A DNA stretch of 64,000 bases from assembly GCA_963664285.2 (NCBI GenBank), contig CAXXNX010000054.1, forward strand, positions 99,551-163,550, in the 5' to 3' direction. The notes beneath the pieces are model-generated. The model did not search any database and was not told the origin of the DNA. It saw nothing but the letters and a program-made list of their open reading frames with translations. Positions 55,096 through 64,000 of the stretch are shown here, piece after piece. This DNA comes from JAJCYL01 sp963664285. GTDB lineage: Bacteria > Bacteroidota > Bacteroidia > Cytophagales > Cyclobacteriaceae. Both the position numbers and the translations under genes were made by a program. The first letter of the stretch is position 1. The number at the start of each line of letters is the position of its first letter.

Positions 55096-56930
55096 AGGGC
55101 TTCCTCAAAAAGTAGTACCCATCAAATTAGCAGCCCTAGATAGATTGAGCACGAATAGCGCTGAAGCAATCTCGAAGTCTGATTCAGTAGAATTATCAAG
55201 CTTCACAAATGATTTCATTGAACAGTTGCGTTGTAAGCCTGTTAATTGGCCATTTGCCTAGGTTCTTCCATTCAGTGGCAAACCTCTCAAAGCATATTCA
55301 CTTTTTTGATTCGCAGGCTTTTTGGTCTGTCGGGGAGTAAAATCACCTGTCCTTTCCTTTTGTGGCAGCTGTCAGTCCTAGAAATGAAACGATTTTTTCG
55401 GTTGGTTTATCAGGATTGCGATTCATTATATGGTAGCATATAACCGATATTTATACAAACCATGTAGAAAATCCTTCCAGCCCCAATACCCTGGGATGCA
55501 CACCCATCGAGCCTTGTAGAGGCTCCGGTGAAAACTAAAAGCCACTTAGGTGCCCTGGCAGCCGCCCTTCAATATAGGCTATGTCCAACCTGAATGGTTA
55601 ACCTTGCGTCATTTTTGAATTACTTTCTTCCAAACTCATTGAGGGAAAGAAAAAGACTTGGCACGTGAGGGTATGAGTCTGTGGGAGGTCTTCGTATTGG
55701 CCCAGGTGCGCTATCGTGCATGAACATCTCTTACGATGAGATGCTACACATATCTCCAATCTACGACACGTTGGTACGTGGGCATTATGGGGGTGCTACC
55801 TACCGACTACTCTTGTTGCTGCTTATAACAGGGTATAAGTACCAGAACCATGACAATGTGACCTTGCTGGACGATGAACTGCTCATCGGCATCAATGATG
55901 TAATCGGCCCTAGCAGCAGGTCACCAGCATTTAAAAAAAATGGAAAAACCGGAGGGGAGGAAGTTGCCTTGCGTTGCAAGACCGATAGTTTCGTGGTAGA
56001 AACCGACACCCACTTTCCTTACCGACTACAACCTGCTATGGGACAGTGCCTGAGTGTATAGATGTAGCTGATTTATTGGTCCTCAAATAAGGTATTTTAC
56101 TGGGCCATCCTGCGGTAAGTCCTAGGTTTGACCTCCATCTTGTCCCTGAGCAGGTTAAACAACCGGTCAACCATCTTTTCGGTCTTGATACGGGCTTCAT
56201 TGACCAAACCAAGATCATTTGGGTAGGTGATGTATTGATCTGCCACAGTGGCATCTATCTTTAATTTACCTTTTGGCCTTTTAGATACCGCACCCTTTTG
56301 GTTTGGTTTCCGGTCAGGAAGGGACACCATCATGATGATTTTCGAGAATGCATCGAAAGTATCATCCCCTAGTTTTTTTCGCATCTCCACAAAAAGCGTA
56401 GGCGAAAACACCAAACCAGGTGTGTAATGGTCCAAACCAAGAAAGAACTGCATGTATGGGTTTTCGCTGATGGTCAGCAAGGTCTCTTCATCGGACAACC
56501 CCAGTTTATGTTTTATAATAAATGCCCCTATGATGTGCCTTGGGTTGACGCTCTTTGCCCCCATGTTGACGCTGAATTTCCTTTTGTAGATATTTACCAA
56601 CTTTCAATAGCTACATCGGGTTGGCCATTACTGCCTACAACCTTCACATCGGGCGTAAACTCCAGGCTGACCGTCTGGCCGCCCATGCAGCAAGCCAATT
56701 GCCAGGAACAAGCAGCTTAATCACCTTTTAGCTGTTTGGTACTGCGATGTGTAATCGATCGTCCTGGCCAGGCTAAAACCCGGCTATTTTTATCAAATAA
56801 CCATCAAAAACAATGAATAAAAGCAAAGTCACCCGTTATTAGTCAGCAAGGTGAGTGATTTTTTCATATGTTCCATTTTAAGGTCAATATTTTAATACGA
56901 CCTAAAACTCGCTGTTTTCTTAGGAGCACT
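55096..56930 (+). mobile_element. Decayed mosaic ISNCY-type element in the sulfatase gene
   Basis: AATT direct repeats at 55092-55095 and 56931-56934 mark the ends. The left 970 bp and right 330 bp follow the intact element with many substitutions and indels: N-terminal transposase pieces at about 55560-56060, C-terminal pieces at about 56600-56720, right end ...GCTGTTTTCTTAGGAGCACT. The middle is replaced by part of an unrelated transposase gene on the opposite strand. Confidence 0.85.
56097..56600 (-). pseudogene. IS5/IS1182-like transposase, N-terminal fragment
   Basis: This is a 167-residue frame starting MVNIYKRKFSVNMGAKSVNP, then RHIIGAFIIKHKLGLSDEET and MQFFLGLDHYTPGLVFSPTL, typical of DUF772-type transposase N-termini. 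KLKIDATVADQYITYPNDLG carries the first catalytic Asp. It ends soon after EARIKTEKMVDRLF. The C-terminal half is missing, and no matching copy is present elsewhere in the window. Confidence 0.75.
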
Positions 56931-57367
56931 AATTAATGAAATGGGTTCAACACTTGATGTTATCAAAACATTTGCATCAATTGCCGGCGCTCAGGCGCCA
57001 ACGGACCGAAAAATGGATGGATTTGATCTCTCTCCGGTTCTTAAAAATCCTTCAGCAACTAGCCCTCGATCTGAATTCTTTTACTGGGCATTTGGAGAAT
57101 TGCATGCTGCGAGATCGGGTTCATGGAAGCTTCACATTAAACAACAACAACCAGTACATTATGGCACGGAGGTTGAAATGGAAAGGCCTGAGTTGTATAA
57201 CGTCGAAGAAGATATTTCAGAATTACATGATCGTTTTGAAGAGCGTCCCGACATAGTGAATGCTTTGCAGCAACGCATTGAAACACATAAAAATGACATG
57301 CAAGATGCCTTACCGGATAATCTGGCTGGACGTATAAAGATCGAATGATTTGACTGATAAACTCTTT

Positions 57368-60300
57368 CTACTTTACTACAAGTTCCTTCTGCATCTTTAG
57401 ATAGGCCACAAGATCAAGTACTTCCTGATCATTCATCGTATTTATTAATCCTGGTGGCATCATTGAATTAGGTGTGTCCTCCCGTGATTGAATGTCTGAT
57501 TTATTGATTGTCACGCGGTCCTGCCCAACTACTTTTAAAACCAGTTCCCGATCGGTATCACCAGCCACATTACCCAAATAAGTTCTTCCATCCCGGGTGG
57601 TAACAACTACCATTTTATAGTCATCCTGCATATCAGAACTTGGCTCTAAAATGTTAGAAAGGAGATAGTCAGTGTTTGTTCTATTAGAACCAGTTAATTC
57701 TGGCCCGAGAATGCCACCTTCTCCATACATCTGGTGACATGCCCCACAAGTTTTTGTAAAGATTGTCTTCCCATTAATGGCATCAGCTCGTTGTAAATTT
57801 TCATCTGTCAGGAGTTTTCTGTATCTACTATACTGGGCTCCTATATCGGCCGGTATGTCATCGATTGGTCCCCAAACTTCAACAAACCCATTTCCCATTA
57901 CTCTCCTTAATTGCCGGGCTACATACGCCGGAATTTCACTTTTGGAAATCGTTTCTGCCATGATTGCTCTTGTCAGAAGACTTGCATAGGCTCTCCGGGA
58001 GGCTAAAGTCATCAAGGCCTCAGCTTTTTGATCTGCATTAAATGTCTCGTATTTTCCTAATAAATTTCGCCCCAATTGACCGTCATCGAAATTACTGATC
58101 GCACGGATTGCTTGAATACTCAAATCCGGATTATCTATGAACTCGGGTAAACGAGGTTTCAAACCTGGCCAGGCACGACTGGCTAAACCTGTAAGGGCTG
58201 TTTGCCGATCCTCAACATCGGCTTGCGGGTCTTCGAGAACCGCCATTAATTGAATGGCTGCTTCAGCACTGCCAAAGAGTTGACCAATTTCTAACGCGAT
58301 TGCTGCTGTAACTTCATCTGATCGTAGGATTTCATAGGTCTTATCCCAATTGGAAGTAGGTTTTAGATCAGATCGATTTTCCAGTTCAGCCCGAAGTCCC
58401 TGAAGCAAACTTATTTGATTAGGAGACGACTTTTGAGTAACCGCTAACAATTGCTCAATACCATCTTCGTCAATTACCCGCCGGGCAATATATTCTGCAA
58501 TCACCGGGATCTTACTATTAATTCCTAAATCCAAGGCCCTTTCAATATCCGTTGCAATAGTTGGCTCTAAACCGAACCAGATCATCTTAGGTATGTTGTG
58601 ATCGTCTTTATCCTGGGTATTGGAGGTCAACGCTGTGCTAATGTTCCAACGATCTTTAATTGGAATGCGCTGTAAAACCGCCGCCAAATACAGTCTAACA
58701 ATTGGAGAATTGTCCTGTGACAAGGCCTCCAATTGCTGAATAGCCTTTGGAGATATTTCTCGGTCCTCCCCCAAGAATTGAATGGCCCACCCTCTGATGT
58801 ATTCTTCCGAATCACTAAGTGCAGTAAGCAAATCACTTTCAGTTAATTGGCCTGTAACGTGGAGTGCCCAAAACCCTCTAAGTCGCAAATCGATATTACT
58901 CTCCTTTTGATAAATGTCAAATAACCGGTTCCTCGCCTCCTGCACGATCGTTCCTTTTGCTGCCCTTTCCTGGAGAATGACACGGGCTCTTCTTGCGTGC
59001 CAAACGCTAGGACTCAGTTGGAGTTCTGCAAGTTCTAAGTCTGTAAACTGGCCTAAATCTGCATACCTTCTCTCCCATTCTTTTGCTTGAGATTGCTCCG
59101 GCATAATCCTGTAAATACGGCCGGTCTCCTTATGGACTACCTCATTACCACAGATATCGGCATCATGCCAATCCAGAACATATAGACCACCTTCTGGCCC
59201 GATTTCCATACTAAAACCAATCCACTGTGCATTATTCGCTAAAACGAAATCTTCACCATGTGACGCAACAAAACCTGATCCCTTCGGCTCAAGTATATCT
59301 GAGAGTACAGCGTGTTCATGCATATTGGCCATAAATATTCGATTTCTCTGCTCCTGAGGAAAAGCATCAGATAAGTATATGCGTGCTCCCCCGTGAGCTG
59401 AGCGATGACGATGGTCGACTATAGTTTGAATGTCGTCGTAGATGTAGGAGCTGAAGTGTTGTCCACCCTGGCGATGATAGATACCTCCGGGAACGACATG
59501 AAAAAGGTGTGGTATGACGCAGGCACTGATAAACAACTGACCTTTGGCGTCATAATCAATGCCCCATGGATTGCTAAAACCGTGAGCCACTGCCTCAAAA
59601 CGGTCCTTTGTTGGGTGATATTTCCAAACGCCTCCATTTATATCCACACCCTCAGCTTCAAGGAGGTCCTCGGGAAAAGGCTCATTGTGCTTATAAATCT
59701 TGCCCTTTCCTATAGGTTTTCTGATTTTCGATGGAGTAGCAAATCCCTCGAGCCCATAAAGCCATCCATCTGGTCCCCAATGGAAACTATTAATGGTTTC
59801 GTGTCGATCTCTTATCCCCCATCCGGTTAAACGCACTTCAATATCATCCATCTCGGCCTTGTCATCACCATCTCGATCCGGGATGAAGAGCAAATTGGGG
59901 GGAGCACCAACAAATACGCCATCAAAGCCCACAGCCAGGGCAGAAGGAAACGCAATCCCCTCAGCAAAAACTTTTCTGCTATCAGCAACACCGTCCCGAT
60001 CTGTATCTTCAATAATAAGAATCCGGCTGTCACCGGAACCTGAAAACCCACTGCGTCTTGACTCATAGTCTCTGTTCTCCGCTATCCACAAACGACCCTT
60101 GGCATCCCAGCAAAACGCCATTGGCTGTGTGATCATAGGTTCGGAAGCCCAGGCATTAACTTTATAGCCATCCGTTACTGTCATTTCTGCCACTTGCTGC
60201 TCTGCGGTAAGGAACTTAGCTAGACGTCCTTCTTGTTGGGCTATTCTCCAGAGACTAGCTGTGGCGTAAGGACGGTCATCGCCAACGTATTGTTTCCACT

Positions 60301-61261
60301 TTTCGGTCAATTCGATGTCATTTAAGTCTCCCGTATAAATAACCAAGCCATGTTTGATTATTTCCGTCTCACCTTTTGGGATCTTCCAATCGCCCATTAT
60401 CGCCCTACTTGGGCCTATTCCTAATTGGCCATCAACTCGCCAGGTTTGTGGAAATCCTCCATTTTCTGGGTGGTCAAAGATGGCTACGTGAGCCAAATCT
60501 TCTCGACCTTCCACCTGCATGCCTACATCAATCCATTGTGCTCTTTGACCCTCTGCCCTTTCGTTCTTCTGGCGAGCAAAGTTGACCACCTCACCTTCAA
60601 TCCCTTTTTTCCATGGCATCCGCAGAAATAAACCTCCATACGACATCTCTCCTATGGTGACTTCTTCAAGGGCTTTTCCTTGCCACTCCAGTTCGAGTAG
60701 ATATTCTCCATCATTCTCTTGCATGGACCAGATTTGTGTTTCTTCAAGAAGTGGTTCACCATTTTCGGCCAGCATTTGGTAAACCGTTTGCCAGCTCACT
60801 TTTTCTCCAAGGGAATCAATCACATTAAAACTGACTCTTTTCCAAAAACCTTCTCCCGGGTTATGGAAATAGTCCCTGCCTTTGATCCTTATCTGTTCAG
60901 CTGTTTTATCCGGTTTGTAAAAGAATGTCATTAGGCTATCGTGATTGACAGGTTCACCATTGACCCGCGTGAAACCCCAGTACAAACCAGTTTGATGCTT
61001 ATGATGTCCTGGGCTGTACTCTGTGACGAAACCTTTACCGTCAGGAGCTGCGATGGGATGCAAATAGGGCCTGTGTTCCGGACGGGCGTTTTGAACCACT
61101 ATTGGTTCATTTTGGTTACCCCTGAAAACTGAGATAGTTCCTTCGGCAAGGTTAATGTCAGCATGTAACTTCTGCTCTAAGTCAGAATTGGCTGGATCAC
61201 AGCCAACCATTAAAAGTGCAATAACCAGAACAATCTGACAGGTGAAAATTATCTTTTTCAT
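57368..61261 (-). CDS. PmoA-like / PVC-type dehydrogenase / cytochrome c lipoprotein
   Basis: This encodes a 1297-residue secreted protein. A lipoprotein signal (IALLMVGCDPA) is followed by a DUF6807/PmoA-like domain (about residues 30-350: PYLHPIAAPDGKGFVTEYSP, HHKHQTGLYWGF). Next is a PVC-type membrane-bound dehydrogenase beta-propeller (about 370-760: ITQPMAFCWDAKGRLWIAEN, HWGPDGWLYGLEG, SAHGGARIYL, YVLDWHDADICG). Then come HEAT-like helices (about 790-1140) and a C-terminal cytochrome c domain with heme motif KTCGACHQMYGEGG and a Met ligand in MMPPGL. It probably oxidises a sugar or alcohol in the periplasm and passes electrons through its heme. It is convergent with the sulfatase gene, which suggests shared use on sulfated glycans. 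ATG 61261 starts the signal. Complete. Confidence 0.88.
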   Translation of the reverse strand: MKKIIFTCQIVLVIALLMVGCDPANSDLEQKLHADINLAEGTISVFRGNQNEPIVVQNARPEHRPYLHPIAAPDGKGFVTEYSPGHHKHQTGLYWGFTRVNGEPVNHDSLMTFFYKPDKTAEQIRIKGRDYFHNPGEGFWKRVSFNVIDSLGEKVSWQTVYQMLAENGEPLLEETQIWSMQENDGEYLLELEWQGKALEEVTIGEMSYGGLFLRMPWKKGIEGEVVNFARQKNERAEGQRAQWIDVGMQVEGREDLAHVAIFDHPENGGFPQTWRVDGQLGIGPSRAIMGDWKIPKGETEIIKHGLVIYTGDLNDIELTEKWKQYVGDDRPYATASLWRIAQQEGRLAKFLTAEQQVAEMTVTDGYKVNAWASEPMITQPMAFCWDAKGRLWIAENRDYESRRSGFSGSGDSRILIIEDTDRDGVADSRKVFAEGIAFPSALAVGFDGVFVGAPPNLLFIPDRDGDDKAEMDDIEVRLTGWGIRDRHETINSFHWGPDGWLYGLEGFATPSKIRKPIGKGKIYKHNEPFPEDLLEAEGVDINGGVWKYHPTKDRFEAVAHGFSNPWGIDYDAKGQLFISACVIPHLFHVVPGGIYHRQGGQHFSSYIYDDIQTIVDHRHRSAHGGARIYLSDAFPQEQRNRIFMANMHEHAVLSDILEPKGSGFVASHGEDFVLANNAQWIGFSMEIGPEGGLYVLDWHDADICGNEVVHKETGRIYRIMPEQSQAKEWERRYADLGQFTDLELAELQLSPSVWHARRARVILQERAAKGTIVQEARNRLFDIYQKESNIDLRLRGFWALHVTGQLTESDLLTALSDSEEYIRGWAIQFLGEDREISPKAIQQLEALSQDNSPIVRLYLAAVLQRIPIKDRWNISTALTSNTQDKDDHNIPKMIWFGLEPTIATDIERALDLGINSKIPVIAEYIARRVIDEDGIEQLLAVTQKSSPNQISLLQGLRAELENRSDLKPTSNWDKTYEILRSDEVTAAIALEIGQLFGSAEAAIQLMAVLEDPQADVEDRQTALTGLASRAWPGLKPRLPEFIDNPDLSIQAIRAISNFDDGQLGRNLLGKYETFNADQKAEALMTLASRRAYASLLTRAIMAETISKSEIPAYVARQLRRVMGNGFVEVWGPIDDIPADIGAQYSRYRKLLTDENLQRADAINGKTIFTKTCGACHQMYGEGGILGPELTGSNRTNTDYLLSNILEPSSDMQDDYKMVVVTTRDGRTYLGNVAGDTDRELVLKVVGQDRVTINKSDIQSREDTPNSMMPPGLINTMNDQEVLDLVAYLKMQKELVVK

Positions 61262-61775
61262 AGCATTCGCTTTTTTAAATAATTCATTAAAATACAAATA
61301 GGTTTGAACTTTCTAAAGAATGATTCGAAAAAGTAAATGTAAGCGTATTTACGATTGATAGAGAAAGGCAAGCCAGAAAGAGTAGTCAAGATTGCTATAG
61401 CTAATAAGCTACTTAAACAAGCTTCGCAGTAATTAGAGATAATTCTACTTTCAATGAAAATTTTATCCCTAACCTTGTTTTTAAGCACAGTTCATTCAGA
61501 GGCTTCAGGATGGTTTCGCGATGGCATGAAGCTTTAGGAATCCAAGTGACTCTCACGCAATTTCCCTTCACTCAATCTCCTTTAAATTGCTCTGAGTGAC
61601 GTCCCAGATGTTTTTTGTTTGCTTGCGTGAGTTCAAGTTTATTATGTAAACCGGTCGATCACCCTGAAACTATTGCCGTTTATAGAAGCAACTGATCCAT
61701 TTCTTCGGAAACATCGTACATTTGAGTAAGATTTTCAGTCAAAGGTTAAAAACACTACTAAATAAAAATTGATTA
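61262..61775. other. Intergenic region with palindromic repeat
   Basis: This is the divergent gap between the cytochrome protein gene and the receptor gene. It holds a diverged relative (about 61517-61603) of the dispersed repeat at 19140-19246. The remaining sequence is AT-rich leader for both genes; no clear promoter pair was fixed. Confidence 0.4.
61517..61603. repeat. Dispersed palindromic repeat, diverged copy
   Basis: It shares GACTCTCACG and CTGAGTGACG with the repeat at 19140-19246 in the same order and similar spacing, with the central stem replaced (CAATTTCCC ... AAATTG). Such REP-like units are common between Bacteroidota genes. Confidence 0.4.
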
Positions 61776-64000
61776 ATGTCCGGGAAAGGAATAATGGCTT
61801 TGATGGGGTTGGCAATATTGTCTTTCAGCGCTTCCGCTCAGAGAGTTAATAACCTGACCGGTCAGGTTCTGGATAGTGAAACAGGTAATCCCCTTGAATT
61901 TGCCAGTGTTGGCATTTTCAGCTTACCTGATTCTACGCTGGTATCAGCAGGATTAACGTCAACAGAAGGAGCTTTTGAACTCAGTGCTCCCACGGGGGAA
62001 TATTACGCTATAATCAAGTTCATCTCTTATGCAGATCAAATTATTCAAGATATCGAAGTATCAGATGGACAACGTATGGTTCTTGATAAAATTGAACTCA
62101 ATGTTACCTCAAGCTATCTGGATGAAGTGACTGTTCAGGGAGAACGGACCCAAATGGAAATGACGCTGGACAAGAAGATCTACAATATAGGAAAGGATCT
62201 TAGCAACCTGGGTGGTAGCGCCACTGATATATTGGACAATCTTCCATCTGTGCAGGTCGATGTGGATGGAAATGTCAGCCTGCGTGGGAGCGATGATGTG
62301 AGAATCCTCATCGATGGCAAACCATCTGGTCTGGGGTAGGTCTTTCCAGTAGTGATGCATTGAGACAAATCAATGGTAACCTCATAGATAGGGTAGAAAT
62401 TATTACCAACCCATCAGCCAAATATGATGCTGAAGGTGAGGCAGGCATAATTAATATCGTTCTGAAAAAGGGCAAAGCGAAGGGGATAAATGGCAGCTTC
62501 CTGGTCAATACTGGTTGGCCGCATAACCATGGCGCCTCCATGAATATGAATCTCCGCAAAAAGCGATTCAATTTATTCACCAACTTCGGAACTTCTTACC
62601 GGAAGAATCCGGGAGGCGGAGGTTCATACCAGGAATTTGGAGACCCGGTGGAAAAGATCACAGACATTGACAGAGACAGGGAAAGAGGTAGTATTAACTA
62701 CAACACACGTTTAGGAGCTGATATTTTCCTTAACGATTTCAATACATTAACCCTGGCTTTTCTTTACCGCTATTCCGATGAAGAGAATACATTTCAGACC
62801 AACTACTTTGATTTTTACCCCCAGGATGACCTGGATTCATTATCAGAAAGAGGTGGTATTGAGGAAGAAGGTGATGAAAACATGGAGTATTCAATCAATT
62901 ATACGAAAACTTTCCAAAAGAAGGGCCAGAAGTTTTCCACCGACCTCCAGTTTCAGAACAACAACGAATTGGAAGCAGCTGACTTAGTGGAGTCTTCAAT
63001 TGATTCCACCAGAGTGTTGACCCCAAATTTGTTCCAACGCTCGATTAATGATGAACTCGAGGAAAGATGGATGTTCCAGGGAGAATATCTGCATCCTTTC
63101 AGTAAAGATGGCATGCTTGAAACCGGTTTCAGATACACTGATCGCATGGTAGGAAATGACTACAGAGTAGAGGAACTGGACGATGATCGTAATTATCAGA
63201 TCGATCCAAACTTCACCAATGACTTTGAATATCATGAGAAAGTAATGGCTGTCTACAGCATGATTGGAAATAAAGTGAACAATATATCCTGGCAATTGGG
63301 ATTGAGGTATGAGATGACAGACTTGCCAGCCAATTTGAAAACTACCGATGAGCAAACCCATCAGCGGTACAATAATCTCTTTCCGAGCGCATTTTTGACC
63401 TACCAATTCACAGAGCAGCAATCCGTTCAGGCAAGCTATAGCAGAAGGATCAGAAGACCGAGGGGAAGGTTTTTAAACCCGTTTTCCCATATTTTCGATA
63501 ACCGTAATTTTCGCGTTGGCAATCCAAACCTCAAACCGGTTTATACGGATTCTTATGAGCTAGGCTACCTGTTGAACCTCACGAAATCTTCCATCTATAG
63601 TGGAATATATTATCGGCATGCTGAAGGGGTTTACCAAAGAATAAGAATTGTTAACGACGGTATTACCATCACCAAACCTTTTAATATTACACAAAGGAAT
63701 GATATTGGAGCTGAAATGAACTTCTCACATGAGTTTGTCAAGTGGTACAGCGTTAATGGCAACCTGAACTTTTTCCATTCAATTACCGAGGAGGGTTCTG
63801 TAATGTTTGGTGAACAGGAAGTAGTCTTTGATCAGGTAGAAACCACCAGTTTCAGTGGTAGGCTCAATAACAACCTGAAGATTGCCAAAATTATGAATGC
63901 GCAGGTCAATGTGATCTATCGGGCTCCTCGAAATACAGTTCAGGGCAGAAGGCTGTCTATGACCTCAGTTGATTTGGGATTCTCTCGGGATGTTCTCAAG
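61776..64000 (+). pseudogene. TonB-dependent outer-membrane receptor (OMP_b-brl_3 type), frameshifted, runs off window
   Basis: The N-terminus has a signal peptide (MALMGLAILSFSASAQR). A CarboxypepD_reg-like domain follows (LTGQVLDSETGNPLEFASVG), then the plug domain (ATDILDNLPSVQVDVDGNVS, LRGSDDVRILIDGKP). One G appears to be missing from the G-run at 62333-62336, so the first frame stops at 62339. The next frame continues without a stop as GLSSSDALRQINGNLIDRVE, SAKYDAEGEAGIINIVLKK and the beta-barrel region to the window end. Receptors of this PF14905 type import glycans, peptides or metals across the outer membrane. The open 1.6-kb second frame suggests a recent mutation or a sequencing error. 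Confidence 0.85.

Larger units (their letters stand above)
54114..57348 (+). pseudogene. Sulfatase (lipoprotein), IS-split and frameshifted
   Basis: This is an arylsulfatase-type enzyme that removes sulfate from glycans. The surviving 5' end has a lipobox (LFIIGGCSS), then IIIFTDDLGYGDLSS with the Ca-binding Asp pair, and the formylglycine signature VCTPSRAALMTG. Frame errors: an extra G near 54352, an extra C near 54454 and a missing G near 54503. The domain continues with GFDYYYGIPYSND, MFSSDNGPWL and GTTFEGGQRVP to GLI at 55095. A decayed ISNCY element with AATT repeats intervenes. The C-terminus resumes at 56931 as NEMGSTLDVIKTFASIAG and ends at 57348. The true 5' end is cut by IS1380 copy G. 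Confidence 0.88.

Overview
The window reads as chromosome of a free-living-type Bacteroidota, most likely of the Cytophagales/Fulvivirga-Marivirga kind. The clues are AT-rich coding, TAnnTTTG-type promoter boxes, the folP-cdaA pair divergent from a DUF1599/BT_3928 pair, menaquinone genes, an SDR-type threonine dehydrogenase paired with Kbl, PVC-type cytochrome/sulfatase genes and a CarboxypepD_reg/OMP_b-brl_3 receptor. No rRNA, tRNA or CRISPR array was recognised.

The dominant feature is insertion sequences, many with exact boundaries. An IS1380-type element (1621 bp, CCCG...CGGG, always at TTAA) is present as a partial copy at the left edge, three full-length uninterrupted copies (7898, 11183, 31124), one copy split by an IS1595-type element (39739-42439), one copy with a frameshift (52494), one copy riddled with small deletions (42577-44149), a self-targeted remnant (32749-32968) and a fossil (10160-10504). 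An IS30-type element (about 1110 bp, 3-bp target duplications) occurs three times, once nested around an IS630-type element. An ISNCY-type element (2025 bp, 4-bp AATT duplications) is present intact (44734-46758), as a tail (861-1071) and as a decayed mosaic inside a sulfatase gene (55096-56930); a 165-bp MITE (29777-29941) shares its ends. There is also an IS4/IS5-superfamily element with 8-bp duplications (20971-22676) and a broken IS256-type transposase (50658-51846).

Region by region: 1-5.7 kb holds a broken serine hydrolase and an AlkZ/YcaQ-type glycosylase gene split by nested IS. 5.9-7.8 kb holds an ornithine cyclodeaminase/alanine dehydrogenase-like enzyme, a small protein and an SH3-domain protein. 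7.9-12.8 kb is IS1380 copies around a fossil region. 12.9-16.5 kb is a phenylacetate-degradation block (enoyl-CoA hydratase, paaZ, paaY), two of the three genes frameshifted. 16.8-30.7 kb is the conserved core: TPR protein, ffh, a histidine phosphatase, menI-like and menF, aroK, BT_3928, DUF1599, folP, cdaA and a GDPD. 30.8-34.9 kb holds threonine-catabolism genes kbl and tdh, both broken. 35.2-39.7 kb holds an enoyl-CoA hydratase, a flippase and a DUF255/YyaL-like protein. 39.7-54.1 kb is an accessory zone of IS, gene scraps (nucleotidyl cyclase, LigD ligase, ankyrin-like), a HigBA toxin-antitoxin pair, a frameshifted tyrosine recombinase and an orphan terminase small subunit. 54.1-64 kb holds an IS-split, frameshifted sulfatase, a 1297-residue PmoA-like/PVC-dehydrogenase/cytochrome c protein and a frameshifted outer-membrane receptor running off the edge.

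The striking pattern is that core biosynthesis and housekeeping genes are open, while catabolic, repair and accessory genes carry IS insertions or single-base, mostly homopolymer, indels. This fits a genome in early decay with active IS expansion, but homopolymer sequencing error must be excluded first. I found no convincing wholly new system. The best leads are the MITE/ISNCY pair, the TTAA-specific IS1380 with a hairpin over its start codon, and the pattern of pathway loss.
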